Shown one piece after another: positions 54,630 through 64,000 of a stretch of DNA of 64,000 bases. This DNA comes from Flavobacterium sp. ZT3R18. GTDB lineage: Bacteria; Bacteroidota; Bacteroidia; Flavobacteriales; Flavobacteriaceae. The stretch spans positions 42,965 through 106,964 of the forward strand of contig NZ_VJZS01000010.1 of the NCBI RefSeq assembly GCF_007097385.1, written 5' to 3'. The notes beneath the pieces are model-generated. The model was not told the DNA's origin. It worked only from the letters and a program-made list of their open reading frames with translations, and searched no databases. Made by a program: the position numbers and the translations under genes. Position 1 is the first letter of the stretch; the number at the start of each line of letters is the position of its first letter.

Positions 54630-54670
54630 GAATTATTTTCGAGGAAAAATGAAATAATCAACATCTAAAT

Positions 54671-54711
54671 TAATCCATCTCAATTGTAAATATCGAGATG
54701 GATTATTTTTT
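54671..54711. terminator. terminator between bshA and the convergent gene
   Basis: TAATCCATCTC (54671-54681) and GAGATGGATTA (54695-54705) form a perfect 11-bp stem with a T6 run after it. It serves bshA and, on the other strand, may also limit read-through from the convergent gene. Confidence 0.88.
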
Positions 54712-55210
54712 AGAATTTGTATCGTACTCCTAGACCTGCATTAAAACTGAAATCTTTTTTTTCGTAATTATTAAAAACAAATCCGGGTCTTCCATCAATC
54801 GAGAGTTGAAGGGGAACGTCTTCAAAATGATATTCAATTCCGATGTCTCCATTGAAGGTCATGAAAATTCCGTTGTCATCGCCATATCCATTATTATAAT
54901 TGTCATCTGTTTTCCAAGAACCTAATCCGCCACCGCCACCCGTATACCAAAATAAATCTTTGTCAAGTTTCCAGTACCATTGATAAATTCCAATTAATCT
55001 AAAAGCTTCGGTATTGTTATCGCTACTCCAACCGCCATCAATTTCGAGACGATTTTTTGATGATAACATTTTTTGATAGGTTATCTCAACCTCTAAACCA
55101 TAATCATTACCAAATCGTAATCCCATAGCATTTTTTGAAATACTTTCTTGAGATTGGCTAGATATCGTGATTACTAATAGTAGATATAAACAGTAATGGT
55201 TTTTTTTCAT
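54710..55210 (-). CDS. small outer-membrane-barrel-like exported protein
   Basis: This 166-aa protein has a signal peptide ending SSQSQ. The body alternates polar and aromatic residues in about eight strands and ends in a C-terminal Phe (GVRYKF), typical of outer-membrane beta-barrels recognised by BAM. Glycine-rich WYTGGGGGLGSW sits near the centre. I cannot assign a function. It is convergent with bshA. Confidence 0.7.
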   Translation of the reverse strand: MKKNHYCLYLLLVITISSQSQESISKNAMGLRFGNDYGLEVEITYQKMLSSKNRLEIDGGWSSDNNTEAFRLIGIYQWYWKLDKDLFWYTGGGGGLGSWKTDDNYNNGYGDDNGIFMTFNGDIGIEYHFEDVPLQLSIDGRPGFVFNNYEKKDFSFNAGLGVRYKF

Positions 55211-55469
55211 TTGGCTTGTTTATTTGGGTATAAAAAAATCAGGTCTATAAAAATACGAAAATATTATTTATAATCTGTAAGTCAGTTGTTTATATTCTGT
55301 TTAAGAAATGATGAATCAATGCTTACTTTCTAGTATTAATAAGTAATTATGGATTTTTACTAAAAAACATCAATTGTATTTTAAGAGTTTATCATTCAGT
55401 TAATTCAAAAAGCTTAGGTTTTATAACGAAATTGTGTATAATTAATGTGAAATATTACTAATTTATTAT
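55211..55469. other. AT-rich intergenic region upstream of aroC
   Basis: Nothing coding is seen in it. The aroC promoter lies at its right end. Confidence 0.5.
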
Positions 55470-55499
55470 TTTTTGTTTACTTCTTAAAACTTACATTTG
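55470..55499 (+). promoter_or_regulatory. Bacteroidota promoter of aroC
   Basis: TTTTTG at 55470-55475 and TACATTTG at 55492-55499 (an exact TAnnTTTG) are separated by 16 nt. The ATG follows 16 nt later. Confidence 0.6.
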
Positions 55500-55515
55500 C
55501 CTAAAATTAAAAGCA

Positions 55516-56577
55516 ATGGCAGGAAATAGCTACGGAACACTATATAGAATAACCACTTTTGGAGAATCACATGGAGAAGCGTTAGGCGGAATTATTGATG
55601 GTTGTCCCTCTGGAATTCAACTGGATTTGGATGCAATTCAATTCGAAATGTCTAGAAGAAAGCCGGGTCAATCTGCAATAGTAACCCAAAGAAAAGAACC
55701 AGATGATGTTCAATTTTTATCTGGAATCTTTGAAGGTAAAACCACAGGAACACCAATAGGTTTTATCATTCCAAACACCAATCAAAAATCAGACGATTAT
55801 TCCCATATAAAAGATAATTATAGACCGAGTCATGCCGATTATGTCTATGAAAAAAAATATGGTGTGCGCGATTACCGCGGAGGAGGACGAAGCTCGGCAC
55901 GTGAAACCGCCAGTAGAGTTGTGGCAGGCGCGATAGCGAAACAAATGTTACCGGAAATTAAAATAAACGCCTACGTTTCTTCGGTTGGCCCAATATTTTT
56001 AGAAAAACCATACCAAGAACTAGATTTTTCAAAAACAGAGAACAATCCTGTTCGTTGTCCAGACGAGGAATCAGCAGTGATTATGGAAGAGTACATTCGC
56101 GAAATCCGTAAACAAGGGGATACGGTAGGGGGTACAGTTAGCTGTGTGATTCAAAACGTACCAATTGGTTTAGGAGAACCTGTGTTTGATAAACTACATG
56201 CCGAATTAGGAAAAGCGATGCTATCGATCAACGCCGTAAAAGGTTTTGAATTTGGAAGCGGTTTTGAAGGTGTAAAAATGAAAGGTAGCGAGCACAATGA
56301 TTTATACAATCCTGACGGAACTACTAAAACCAATCTTTCCGGTGGGATACAAGGCGGAATAAGCAACGGAATGGATATCTACTTTCGAGTAGCTTTTAAA
56401 CCAGTTGCAACTATCATGCAAAAGCAAGAATCATTAGACAATAAAGGAAATATTACTGAAATGACAGGAAAAGGTCGCCATGATCCATGCGTTGTACCTC
56501 GTGCAGTTCCCATTGTTGAGGCAATGGCTGCTATTGTTTTGGCAGATTTTTATCTTTTGAACAAAACGTATCTATAG
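55516..56577 (+). CDS. aroC: chorismate synthase
   Basis: This 353-aa enzyme uses reduced FMN to form chorismate from EPSP, the last step of the shikimate pathway. Signature 1 [18 protein letters not shown] (residues 13-30), signature 2 with [19 protein letters not shown] (about 122-140) and signature 3 [17 protein letters not shown] (about 319-335) are all intact. The length is normal for the short form. The gene stands alone. Confidence 0.98.
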   Translation: MAGNSYGTLYRITTFGESHGEALGGIIDGCPSGIQLDLDAIQFEMSRRKPGQSAIVTQRKEPDDVQFLSGIFEGKTTGTPIGFIIPNTNQKSDDYSHIKDNYRPSHADYVYEKKYGVRDYRGGGRSSARETASRVVAGAIAKQMLPEIKINAYVSSVGPIFLEKPYQELDFSKTENNPVRCPDEESAVIMEEYIREIRKQGDTVGGTVSCVIQNVPIGLGEPVFDKLHAELGKAMLSINAVKGFEFGSGFEGVKMKGSEHNDLYNPDGTTKTNLSGGIQGGISNGMDIYFRVAFKPVATIMQKQESLDNKGNITEMTGKGRHDPCVVPRAVPIVEAMAAIVLADFYLLNKTYL

Positions 56578-56640
56578 TTGAACCCCATACACAATATTTT
56601 GACGAGCTAAATATTGAGACTTAATCTTTAAATTAATTTA

Positions 56641-57921
56641 ATGACTGCAACTACGACCACAACCACAAAACCATCCTTTTTTAAAGGCCTTACAGGTCAG
56701 ATTTTAATTGCCATGCTCTTGGGAGCAGTATTAGGTGTAACTATTCACAATACTGTTTCTGCAGAAGGAGCTTTAGAATTTAGTTCCAAAATAAAAATGC
56801 TGGCGACTATTTTCATTCGATTAGTTCAAATGATTATTTCGCCCTTAGTATTTACCACTTTGGTAGTTGGAATTGCAAAATTAGGAGATATAAAAGCGGT
56901 TGGTAGAATTGGTGGAAAAGCTTTAGGTTGGTTTTTTACTGCTTCTTTCATTTCACTATTGATCGGAATGTTTTATGTAAATTTATTAGAACCGGGAGTT
57001 GGGTTAAATTTGTCAAATGTAGATTTGGCTACTGCTTCGGATGTAACAGCGAAAACACAAAGTTTATCTTTTGAAAATTTTATAGAGCACATTGTACCCA
57101 AAAGTATTTTTGAAGCGATGGCCACTAATGAAATTTTGCAAATTGTTATCTTTTCTATATTCTTCGGTTTAGCAGCAGCTTCAATAGGAGATCATGTAAA
57201 ACCGGTAATTAGTTTTTTAGATAAAACATCCCATATTGTTTTAAAAATGGTGAATTTTGTAATGAAATTTGCCCCAATAGGTGTGTTTGGAGCCATTGCA
57301 GGAGTTTTTGCAGTAAGAGATTTCCAAGAACTGGCAATAACGTATTTTAAATTCTTTGGTTCCTTTTTAGTTGGGATTAGTACGCTTTGGGTGGTTTTAA
57401 TTCTTGTTGGATACCTTTTTCTAGGAAAAAGAATAAAAGTGTTATTGCAACATATCGTAAGCCCGTTGATTATTGCTTTTGGAACAACCAGTTCTGAGGC
57501 CGTTTTCCCAAAACTTACCGAAGAACTAGAACGTTTTGGAGTAAAAGATAAGATTGTTTCTTTTATGTTGCCATTAGGGTATTCTTTCAATCTTGACGGA
57601 AGTATGATGTATATGACTTTTGCAGGTATTTTTATCGCTCAAGCTTATGGAATACATTTAGATTATCCTACCCAGTTTACCATGCTTTTTGTTCTAATGC
57701 TTACCAGTAAAGGGATAGCGGGAGTACCAAGAGCAAGTTTGGTGGTTGTTGCTGCTACCTGCGGTATGTTTAAAATACCAATTGAAGGAATTGCATTAAT
57801 TTTACCTATTGACCATTTTTGCGATATGTTTAGAAGTGCAACAAATGTTCTAGGGAATGCATTAGCAACTTCTGTAGTTGGAAAATGGGAAGATGAAAAA
57901 GAAAATTCAGTTGTTGAATAA
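56641..57921 (+). CDS. dicarboxylate/amino acid:cation symporter (DAACS/SDF)
   Basis: This 426-aa GltP/DctA-type symporter takes up glutamate, aspartate or C4-dicarboxylates with H+ or Na+. It shows about eight membrane helices, the HP1 serine-rich segment as FGTTSSEAVFPK (about residues 280-291), the TM7 motif SFNLDGSMMYM (about 316-326) and HP2 with SKGIAGVP. Asp and Asn of TM8 (DHFCDMFRSATNVLGN) are present. It stands alone before a strong terminator. Confidence 0.94.
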   Translation: MTATTTTTTKPSFFKGLTGQILIAMLLGAVLGVTIHNTVSAEGALEFSSKIKMLATIFIRLVQMIISPLVFTTLVVGIAKLGDIKAVGRIGGKALGWFFTASFISLLIGMFYVNLLEPGVGLNLSNVDLATASDVTAKTQSLSFENFIEHIVPKSIFEAMATNEILQIVIFSIFFGLAAASIGDHVKPVISFLDKTSHIVLKMVNFVMKFAPIGVFGAIAGVFAVRDFQELAITYFKFFGSFLVGISTLWVVLILVGYLFLGKRIKVLLQHIVSPLIIAFGTTSSEAVFPKLTEELERFGVKDKIVSFMLPLGYSFNLDGSMMYMTFAGIFIAQAYGIHLDYPTQFTMLFVLMLTSKGIAGVPRASLVVVAATCGMFKIPIEGIALILPIDHFCDMFRSATNVLGNALATSVVGKWEDEKENSVVE

Positions 57922-57988
57922 AAAGCAGTACGTATTAATCAACTAATATTGAAATTATAACATATTTTTAAAAGGTTGCAAAACATGT

Positions 57989-58028
57989 AAAAAAACAGCT
58001 ACTCTATTTTAGTGTAGCTGTTTTTTTT
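57989..58028 (+). terminator. terminator of the symporter gene
   Basis: AAAAAAACAGCTAC pairs with GTAGCTGTTTTTTT over 14 bp around an 11-nt loop, with a long T-run. Confidence 0.9.
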
Positions 58029-58111
58029 ATACAAATTATTTTTTTTCTTAAATCAGTGTTTTTTTTTAATAATATACATAAATAAAAGCTTTTAATGTTT
58101 ATTTTTAAGTG

Positions 58112-58119
58112 TATATTTG
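58112..58119 (+). promoter_or_regulatory. Bacteroidota -7 element of the kinase gene
   Basis: TATATTTG matches TAnnTTTG exactly and lies 19 nt before the ATG. No clear -33 TTG is seen, only a T-rich stretch at 58090-58093. Confidence 0.45.
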
Positions 58120-58138
58120 AAAAAAACATCTGCTATTT

Positions 58139-60346
58139 ATGCCCTTCACAAGAATAGTTATACTAATTGCTTTATTGTTTAATTTCTTTGGAAGTACCTT
58201 AATAGGACAAACTCAATTGTCAACTAAAAAAGAAATTAATAAGTTAATTCTGAGCGCAACGAAATTGCGAGAATCGGGTAATTTTGAAAAATCTTTATTG
58301 ATTTCAAGAATTGCGTTGCGTAATGCAATAGCAATTAAAGACAACGAACTTATAGCTAACAACTATAAAAATGTTGCGGCAAATTTTAATGAATTAATGG
58401 AATTTGATAAAGCTATATTTTATTATAATAAAGCCTTAATCTTTGCTAATCTTACAAATAATGATTCCATAAAGGAAAAAATAAATAATAATTTAGGGAA
58501 TATATATTGCTTTGAAAAAAGGAAATACGAAAAAGGTATTGAATTTTATAAAAAGGCGTTAGAATTTAGTGAAAAAATCCCCGATTCTTCTCAGATGGCA
58601 ATGACCAATCTGAATATTACATGGGCTTATTTTGATATTGGTTCTTATAAAGAAGGCAAGAATAATTTAAAATTTTTAAACTGGTATCATAATAAACATG
58701 AAGATAGTTCTACAATTGTAGTTCTTAAGATGCTCAATGGGATGTATCATAGCTATAAAAATGAAAATGATATAGCGAATAGATGTTTTCAAGAGGCAAT
58801 TAAGTTAGGGCAAGAACAGGACAATAAGACGGACTTGTCTTATGCTCATTTAGAATATTCTAAGTTTTTATTAAAACAGAAAGAATATAAAAATGCATAC
58901 GATAATTTAGCACTTTATAATCGTTTAACGGAGGAAATGTTTACTGAAGTAAAGTCGGTTAAAGCTAATATTGAAGGCGTCAATTTTGAATTGGATGAAT
59001 ACAAAAGGACAATTGATAAAATAGAAAATGAAAAAGATTTACAATTTAAAAGTTTAAAAAAATCGAGAGTTATTGTATTACTTTTTATTATAGTGTTGTT
59101 TGTATTGTTACTTTTTCTTAATTCTTTAATTAAAAATAATAAATACAGAAGAAAGTCTAATTTAGATTTAATGCATGCCAATGAGGAGTTGATTGTTGCA
59201 AATAAAAAAGCAGAGGAATTATCTCTTCTTAAAACACAGTTTGTATCAACCATAAGTCATGAGCTTAGAACTCCTTTATATGGAGTAGTCGGAATTACTG
59301 ATTTACTTCTGGAAGAACATAAAGAACTTGCTTTAGGTCCCCATTTGAATTCCTTAAAATTTTCTGCAAGATATTTACTGTCGTTGGTAAATGATATTCT
59401 CCAAATTAATAAAATTGAAGAAAATAAGATTGTTTTAGAATATTTAACCTTTAGTATATCGGATGAATTAAATATGATCAAAAACTCCCTTTCTTTTATT
59501 GCCCAAAAGAATAATAATGAAATAACTGTAGAGATTGATCCTTTGATTCCAGACAGCTTAATTGGAGATAAATTGAGGTTTGCTCAAATTCTTATGAATT
59601 TAGTTGGTAATGCATTGAAATTCACTAATAATGGAGAGGTGCAGATTATTGTAAAACAACTAAAAGTAAGGGGTAATATGCATACTCTTGAATTTAGTAT
59701 AATAGATAACGGTATAGGTATTGCTCCAATTGATATAGATAAAATTTTTGATAAATTTGTTCAAGTTGGAAGAAAAGAAATGGATTATCAAGGAACAGGT
59801 CTTGGTTTATCTATTGTTAAAAGGTTATTAGAATTGTTTGGAAGTGATATTGCTGTAGAAAGTGAGTTGGGAAAAGGAACTACTTTTGCTTTTGTTATCG
59901 ATTTTGAATATGATATGGTTAAAACAGCCGAAATTATCAGCGATATTCAAGTAGATTTAACTTCTATTCAGGTATTCAATGTACTCGTTGTTGAAGACAA
60001 TCACATAAACCAAATCATTACAAAAAAGACACTAGAAAGGAATAATTATTCCTGTACTGTTGTAGAAGATGGGTATGCAGCTTTAGAAATTTTAAATAAA
60101 GTGGAATTTGATGTCATTTTGATGGATATAAACATGCCATTAATAAATGGTTTTGAAACTTCAAGAAGGATTAGACAAAAAGGAATTGAAATACCTATAA
60201 TTGCTTTAACCGCTTTTGATAAAAATGAAATTACTGATGAAGCAATTGCTGTAGGAATGAATGATATTATTGTAAAACCCTTTGAGCCGGTGCAATTATT
60301 TAAAATTATAAACTGCCATATACAAAAAGTAAAAAGTGTTGTGTAA
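58139..60346 (+). CDS. hybrid histidine kinase with TPR sensor and receiver
   Basis: This 735-aa protein has a signal-like N-terminus and a periplasmic TPR region (about residues 30-290). One membrane helix follows at about 305-325, then HisKA with SHELRTP (phospho-His about 373), an HATPase with NLVGNALKF, DNGIGI and GTGLGLSIV, and a C-terminal receiver with VVEDNHIN and phospho-acceptor Asp in ILMDINMP (about 664). The signal is unknown. No DNA-binding output is fused, so the receiver must signal to a separate phosphotransfer protein or regulator. Confidence 0.93.
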   Translation: MPFTRIVILIALLFNFFGSTLIGQTQLSTKKEINKLILSATKLRESGNFEKSLLISRIALRNAIAIKDNELIANNYKNVAANFNELMEFDKAIFYYNKALIFANLTNNDSIKEKINNNLGNIYCFEKRKYEKGIEFYKKALEFSEKIPDSSQMAMTNLNITWAYFDIGSYKEGKNNLKFLNWYHNKHEDSSTIVVLKMLNGMYHSYKNENDIANRCFQEAIKLGQEQDNKTDLSYAHLEYSKFLLKQKEYKNAYDNLALYNRLTEEMFTEVKSVKANIEGVNFELDEYKRTIDKIENEKDLQFKSLKKSRVIVLLFIIVLFVLLLFLNSLIKNNKYRRKSNLDLMHANEELIVANKKAEELSLLKTQFVSTISHELRTPLYGVVGITDLLLEEHKELALGPHLNSLKFSARYLLSLVNDILQINKIEENKIVLEYLTFSISDELNMIKNSLSFIAQKNNNEITVEIDPLIPDSLIGDKLRFAQILMNLVGNALKFTNNGEVQIIVKQLKVRGNMHTLEFSIIDNGIGIAPIDIDKIFDKFVQVGRKEMDYQGTGLGLSIVKRLLELFGSDIAVESELGKGTTFAFVIDFEYDMVKTAEIISDIQVDLTSIQVFNVLVVEDNHINQIITKKTLERNNYSCTVVEDGYAALEILNKVEFDVILMDINMPLINGFETSRRIRQKGIEIPIIALTAFDKNEITDEAIAVGMNDIIVKPFEPVQLFKIINCHIQKVKSVV

Positions 60347-60402
60347 TACCAACGCTTTTCTTTAAATTATGAAAACAATTTTTTAAGCTATATTTTAACT
60401 AA

Positions 60403-60443
60403 AAAAAAACACTTTTTAACTCAAGGTTAAAAAGTGTTTTTTT
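60403..60443. terminator. bidirectional terminator, 18-bp stem
   Basis: AAAAAAACACTTTTTAAC (60403-60420) pairs perfectly with its complement at 60426-60443 around the loop TCAAG. It serves the kinase (+) and the helicase (-). Confidence 0.95.
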
Positions 60444-60468
60444 ACATTTTAAAGAAAACAAAAAGGGG

Positions 60469-61719
60469 TTAATACCAACGTTTTTTATTTTGTTTTGAAG
60501 CATCGGATTTTCTCGATTTATGGGCTCCACCACTTCTATTTGAGTTTTTTTGTGCGGCTGGGGCTGTTCCTGGACTTCCAGAATGCCATGGATACGGATG
60601 GTCACTAATGGTTTGAACATTTACTTTTATTAATTTTTGAATGTCTTTCCAATAATCATGTTCGTCTTTGCTACAAAATGAAATGGCAATTCCACCATTT
60701 CCTGCACGACCTGTTCTACCTATTCGATGAACGTAAGTCTCAGGGATATTTGGTAAATCAAAATTGATTACAAAAGGCAATTGGTCAATGTCAATCCCTC
60801 TCGCAGCAATATCTGTCGCTACCAGCACACCAACTTCTTTGTTTTTGAAAGCTTCTAGCACTCGTTGTCTCGCATTTTGAGATTTGTCACCGTGTATGGC
60901 TTCGGCAGCGATATTGTTTTTTCTCAATGCTTTTACCACATTATCTGCTCCGTGCTTTGTTCTTGAAAAAACGAGAACATTAGATAGATTATCATTTTTG
61001 ATTAAATGGTATAGTAAGTTTCTTTTTTCTGTTTTATCAACAAAATAAACACGTTGTTCCACATTTTCTGCAGTTGATGATACAGGAGAAACCGTTACTG
61101 TTTCTGGGTCTGTAAGGAACATTTCGGCCAATTCTCTAATAGCCATTGGCATCGTAGCCGAAAAGAAAAGCGTTTGCCTGTTTTTTGGCGTCAGCTTTAC
61201 AATTTTCTTTACATCATTTACAAATCCCATGTCAAGCATTTGGTCTGCTTCGTCAAGAACTAAAGTATGCAAGTGATCTAAATCAATAAAACCTTGTTTA
61301 TGCAAGTCAAGAAGTCTTCCTGGCGTTGCAATTACAATATCAACGCCATTTTTAAGAGCGTCTACTTGTGGATTCTGAGAAACTCCTCCAAAAAGAGTTA
61401 GTTGTGTCAAATTGGTGTATTTTCCATAAGTGTCAAAACTTTCCCCAATTTGTACCGCTAATTCTCTAGTCGGGGTAACAATTAGCGCACGAATTACCTT
61501 TGCTTTTTTTGTAGAACCTACTATTCGGTGTAATTGATGTATAATTGGAATAGCAAAAGCTCCTGTTTTTCCTGTTCCTGTTTGAGCGCAACCTATTAAA
61601 TCTTTTCCTGCTAATACTAGTGGGATAGATTGTTCTTGAATAGGTGTTGCGGTTATGTAGCCTTCTTCAAATACGGCTTTTTGTATACTTTTTGAGAGTG
61701 ATAAATCTTCGAATAACAT
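60469..61719 (-). CDS. DEAD-box RNA helicase (RhlE-like)
   Basis: This 416-aa protein starts MLFEDLSLSKSIQKAV. An ATG 45 nt upstream is rejected because it lies at the start of transcription predicted from the TATCTTTG element. Motifs Q (TPIQEQSIP), I (AQTGTGKT), II (DEAD), III (SAT), V (ATDIAARGID) and VI (HRIGRTGRAG) are intact. The C-terminal 40 residues are basic and Ser/Asn/Lys-rich, as in RhlE, and aid RNA binding. It probably acts in rRNA or mRNA remodelling at low temperature. Confidence 0.95.
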   Translation of the reverse strand: MLFEDLSLSKSIQKAVFEEGYITATPIQEQSIPLVLAGKDLIGCAQTGTGKTGAFAIPIIHQLHRIVGSTKKAKVIRALIVTPTRELAVQIGESFDTYGKYTNLTQLTLFGGVSQNPQVDALKNGVDIVIATPGRLLDLHKQGFIDLDHLHTLVLDEADQMLDMGFVNDVKKIVKLTPKNRQTLFFSATMPMAIRELAEMFLTDPETVTVSPVSSTAENVEQRVYFVDKTEKRNLLYHLIKNDNLSNVLVFSRTKHGADNVVKALRKNNIAAEAIHGDKSQNARQRVLEAFKNKEVGVLVATDIAARGIDIDQLPFVINFDLPNIPETYVHRIGRTGRAGNGGIAISFCSKDEHDYWKDIQKLIKVNVQTISDHPYPWHSGSPGTAPAAQKNSNRSGGAHKSRKSDASKQNKKRWY

Positions 61720-61761
61720 AAATAATAAATTAAAAATCTTGTAAACTGTACAAAACTGTGG

Positions 61762-61769
61762 CAAAGATA
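61762..61769 (-). promoter_or_regulatory. Bacteroidota -7 element of the helicase
   Basis: On the minus strand it reads TATCTTTG, an exact TAnnTTTG. Transcription would start near 61755. Confidence 0.5.
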
Positions 61770-61785
61770 GTCTTAATTAATTTAT

Positions 61786-61822
61786 AAAAAGAATCCGCTC
61801 TTGTTCATAACAAAGAGCGGAT
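61786..61822 (-). terminator. terminator of the right-edge RND gene
   Basis: ATCCGCTCTT (61793-61802) pairs with AAGAGCGGAT (61813-61822), with extra pairing TTGTT/AACAA inside. On the minus strand a T5 run follows. It lies about 190 nt after the RND stop. Confidence 0.75.
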
Positions 61823-62009
61823 ATCTAGTTAAACATCGGAATGTTTATTTTTTAAAATTTAAAAATAGTGGCTTTTAGTACTCACTTTTAGGAATAGAAA
61901 CAATTTAATTACACTTGATGTATTGATTTTAGACACAGCTTTTACAAATTAGTACAGATTAATTTGGGATAACGGTGTTTGCTTTTTTAAAGACGTTTGC
62001 CTTGTGATT

Positions 62010-64000
62010 TTAGAACACTTTTTCCTCTTTTTCTTCCTCTTTTCTATTAACTAGGTAGAACACTATCGGCAAGACAGTAAAAGAAAGTAACATGCAAAAT
62101 AGTAAGCCCCCCACAATCATAATCGCTAACGGTTTTTGAATTTCAGACCCCATTCCGTTTGAGATGGCGGCAGGCAAAAGTCCAACAGCTCCCATTAAGG
62201 CAATCATGACTACGGGTCTAATTCTACTGTATACCCCATGTGATATTGCTTCTTTTAAAGGTATCCTGTCTCTAAGATTTTGTCTCATAACCCCTATCAG
62301 TACAATACCGTCGATAGTGGCTACACCAAACAGTATAATAAATCCTATTCCTGCTGATATCCCGAATGTGGTTCCTGTAATCCAGAGTGATAAGAACCCT
62401 CCTATAAAAGCAAAAGGAATGGTAAGAGCCGCAACGAGTGTATCTTTCAAATTGCCAAAATTCATATACAATAATAACAGAATAAGGGAGAGCGAGATCG
62501 GGATAACGTAGGACAATTGCTTGGCGGCTCTTTCTTTACTTTCAAATTCACCTGCCCACTCCATTTTGTTCGCTTTTGGGAGTTTTACTTCTTTGTTTAC
62601 TTTGGCACGAGCTTCAGCAATAGTACTTTCTAGGTCTCTTCCCTCAATACTGAACCCCACACCGATATACCTACTGTTTCCTTCTCTATAGATAAAGGCA
62701 GGTCCGGTATGAAAATCGATAGTCGCGATTTCCTTGAGGGGGATGTTTTTGCCATCCATTGATGGAATAAGGATATCCCCAATCTTTTGTTCGGAGTCTC
62801 TGTAATTTTGTTGGAACCGCAGTCGAACATCAAATGTTTTTTCATTTTCATAAAAAATAGTGGCGGCTTGCCCGCCAATAGCCATGGATAGAACAGCTTG
62901 CGCATCGGCAGTGGTTACCCCGTATTTAGACATTTTAGCATCGTGCAGTTGAATACGCAACTCAGGGAGACCAATGTTTTTATAGACATTAATATCCTCT
63001 ATTCCATCAACCGTTTTTATTGAGTTTGCCACTTCATTGGCCATTTTCTCTAATTCAAACAAATCGTCGCCGAATATTTTAATAACTAAAGCGCTTTTTA
63101 CCCCAGCTACATATTCTTCTACGTTATCCTGTATCGGTTGACTAAACCCGAAGTTGATACCTGGATATTCATTCAGTTGTGTGCGTATTTCAGTGAGTAA
63201 TTGTTCTTTGGTAATTGACCTTGTCCAGTCTGCTTCGGGTTTTAATTGCATGTGAAACTCTATATTGAAGAAACCTGTAGGATCGGTACCATCATTTGGC
63301 CTGCCCGTTTGTGTTAAAACAAATTGGACTTCCTCAAATTTTTGTAATTTCTCTTTCATTTCTTTACCTAGTCGTACGGATTCGTCCAAGTTTATATTGT
63401 TGGGTAAGGTGGCTCTTATGTATATGGCTCCTTCGTTTAATTTGGGCAAAAATTCAGAACCATAGTTCTTGAATTGAACAGCGCAAACAACTAGAATAAC
63501 CACAAAACTAGAGAGTGTTATTTTTTTATGGTTGTTGCTCCAAGAAAATAATCGATACAAATTATTCCTGAAGAAACGAGAGATAAAGTTCTCTTTTTCG
63601 ACTATGTTTTTGGTCAAAAGCACTTTGCACATGGCAGGCACATAAGTCAAACTAAGAATTAGTGAACCTAATAATGCATATCCGAGGGTAAAGGCCAAAG
63701 GAGAAAACATTTTTCCTTCTACTTTTTGGAAAGAGAAAATTGGCAATAAGGCGACAATCAATATAATTAAGGCAAAGAAAATATAAGTAGCTACCTTTCC
63801 AGCACTCTTTTTGATGATCCCCATTTTTGAGATGGTATTGAAACGTTGCATTCCCAATTGGTGTGCTTTTCTCTCCAAACTAACAAAGACCTGCTCCACA
63901 ATGACCAGAGTTCCTTCGAGTAGGAGTCCAAAATCTAAAGCTCCCATAGAGATAAGATTGGCAGGCAGACCTTGTATTCGTAGCATTATGATTGCAAACA
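62010..64000 (-). CDS. CzcA/CusA-family RND pump, partial (5' end beyond window)
   Basis: The frame is open to the right edge, and about 663 C-terminal residues are visible, from TM3 onward. The relay helix reads DFGLLLEGTLVIVE, where the other CzcA-type pump in this window has DFGLIVDGAVIVVE, so the second Asp is replaced by Glu. The second periplasmic half has YGSEFLPKLNEGAIY. The protein ends NRKEEEKEEKVF with no TolC fusion. The first in-frame ATG at 63986 is internal and not the start. Confidence 0.9.
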   Translation of the reverse strand, partial: FAIIMLRIQGLPANLISMGALDFGLLLEGTLVIVEQVFVSLERKAHQLGMQRFNTISKMGIIKKSAGKVATYIFFALIILIVALLPIFSFQKVEGKMFSPLAFTLGYALLGSLILSLTYVPAMCKVLLTKNIVEKENFISRFFRNNLYRLFSWSNNHKKITLSSFVVILVVCAVQFKNYGSEFLPKLNEGAIYIRATLPNNINLDESVRLGKEMKEKLQKFEEVQFVLTQTGRPNDGTDPTGFFNIEFHMQLKPEADWTRSITKEQLLTEIRTQLNEYPGINFGFSQPIQDNVEEYVAGVKSALVIKIFGDDLFELEKMANEVANSIKTVDGIEDINVYKNIGLPELRIQLHDAKMSKYGVTTADAQAVLSMAIGGQAATIFYENEKTFDVRLRFQQNYRDSEQKIGDILIPSMDGKNIPLKEIATIDFHTGPAFIYREGNSRYIGVGFSIEGRDLESTIAEARAKVNKEVKLPKANKMEWAGEFESKERAAKQLSYVIPISLSLILLLLYMNFGNLKDTLVAALTIPFAFIGGFLSLWITGTTFGISAGIGFIILFGVATIDGIVLIGVMRQNLRDRIPLKEAISHGVYSRIRPVVMIALMGAVGLLPAAISNGMGSEIQKPLAIMIVGGLLFCMLLSFTVLPIVFYLVNRKEEEKEEKVF

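Noticed and set aside
61720..61764. Upstream start (MPQFC) for the DEAD-box helicase
   Set aside because: It lies at the predicted transcription start, and homologues begin at MxFEDLxL.

Overview
The window looks like chromosomal DNA of a Flavobacterium-type Bacteroidota. It is AT-rich, several genes have promoter elements of the TAnnTTTG type instead of sigma-70 boxes, and many genes encode lipoproteins or proteins with AQ-type signal-peptide ends. It also carries a transenvelope LptD homologue, a TamB homologue and BshA (bacillithiol synthesis). These assignments come from reading the sequence and from family knowledge; no database search was possible.

Layout. (1) 1-300: two identical tRNA-Arg(TCT) genes with a decayed tRNA-like sequence between them. 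(2) 300-6200: an arsenic-type operon under two perfect ArsR-like palindromes: ArsR regulator, small CPKC thioredoxin, rhodanese, ArsP/DUF318 permease, DinB protein, rhodanese lipoprotein, ArsF-like thioredoxin, ArsG-like permease and an exported FmdE-like protein. (3) 6290-7650: an exported D-Ala-D-Ala dipeptidase, then a possible small transcription unit whose 59-codon ORF has a prepilin-like N-terminus. (4) 7650-16850 (minus strand): a small exported protein, a THUMP-like methyltransferase, an AI-2E family transporter, three tandem M43 metalloprotease lipoproteins, a DUF4159 protein, rsmE and tsaD. (5) 16970-34700: tamB, pfkA, gap, an N-acetylglucosamine kinase-like gene, a RidA protein, lptD, an amidase, an MCE protein, two Fe-S (Hdr/Lut-like) proteins, a conserved protein and a PAP2 phosphatase. 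(6) 34780-53410: a roughly 19 kb heavy-metal resistance island. It has a CzcA-type RND pump fused to a TolC-like domain, its adaptor, a Zn/Cd-type P1B ATPase, Cys/His-rich exported proteins, heavy-metal-binding-domain proteins, a DUF3347 lipoprotein, a haem-binding protein, a MerC-like protein, a cusA broken by a frameshift, a TolC protein and two tandem adaptors. (7) 53480-64000: bshA, a small beta-barrel-like protein, aroC, a dicarboxylate/glutamate symporter, a hybrid histidine kinase, a DEAD-box helicase and the 3' part of a third RND pump that runs off the right edge.

How the genes fit together. The arsenic block combines metalloid sensing, thiol/sulfur chemistry (thioredoxins, rhodaneses) and two permeases. 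The metal island combines cytoplasmic export (P-type ATPase), transenvelope export (two complete RND sets) and periplasmic metal binding. bshA lies just downstream and makes a precursor of the thiol bacillithiol, but it is probably ordinary core genome.

The signs of rearrangement are the most informative part: a broken-off Cys-rich tail in a rhodanese gene, an ATPase 3' end present twice with only silent differences around an unrelated small gene, a decayed DUF3347-like fragment, a one-base cusA frameshift, an exact 67-bp internal repeat in a metal-binding gene, and several dispersed intergenic inverted repeats. The best candidate for an under-described system is the ArsF-ArsG-FmdE-like module with its redox and rhodanese partners.
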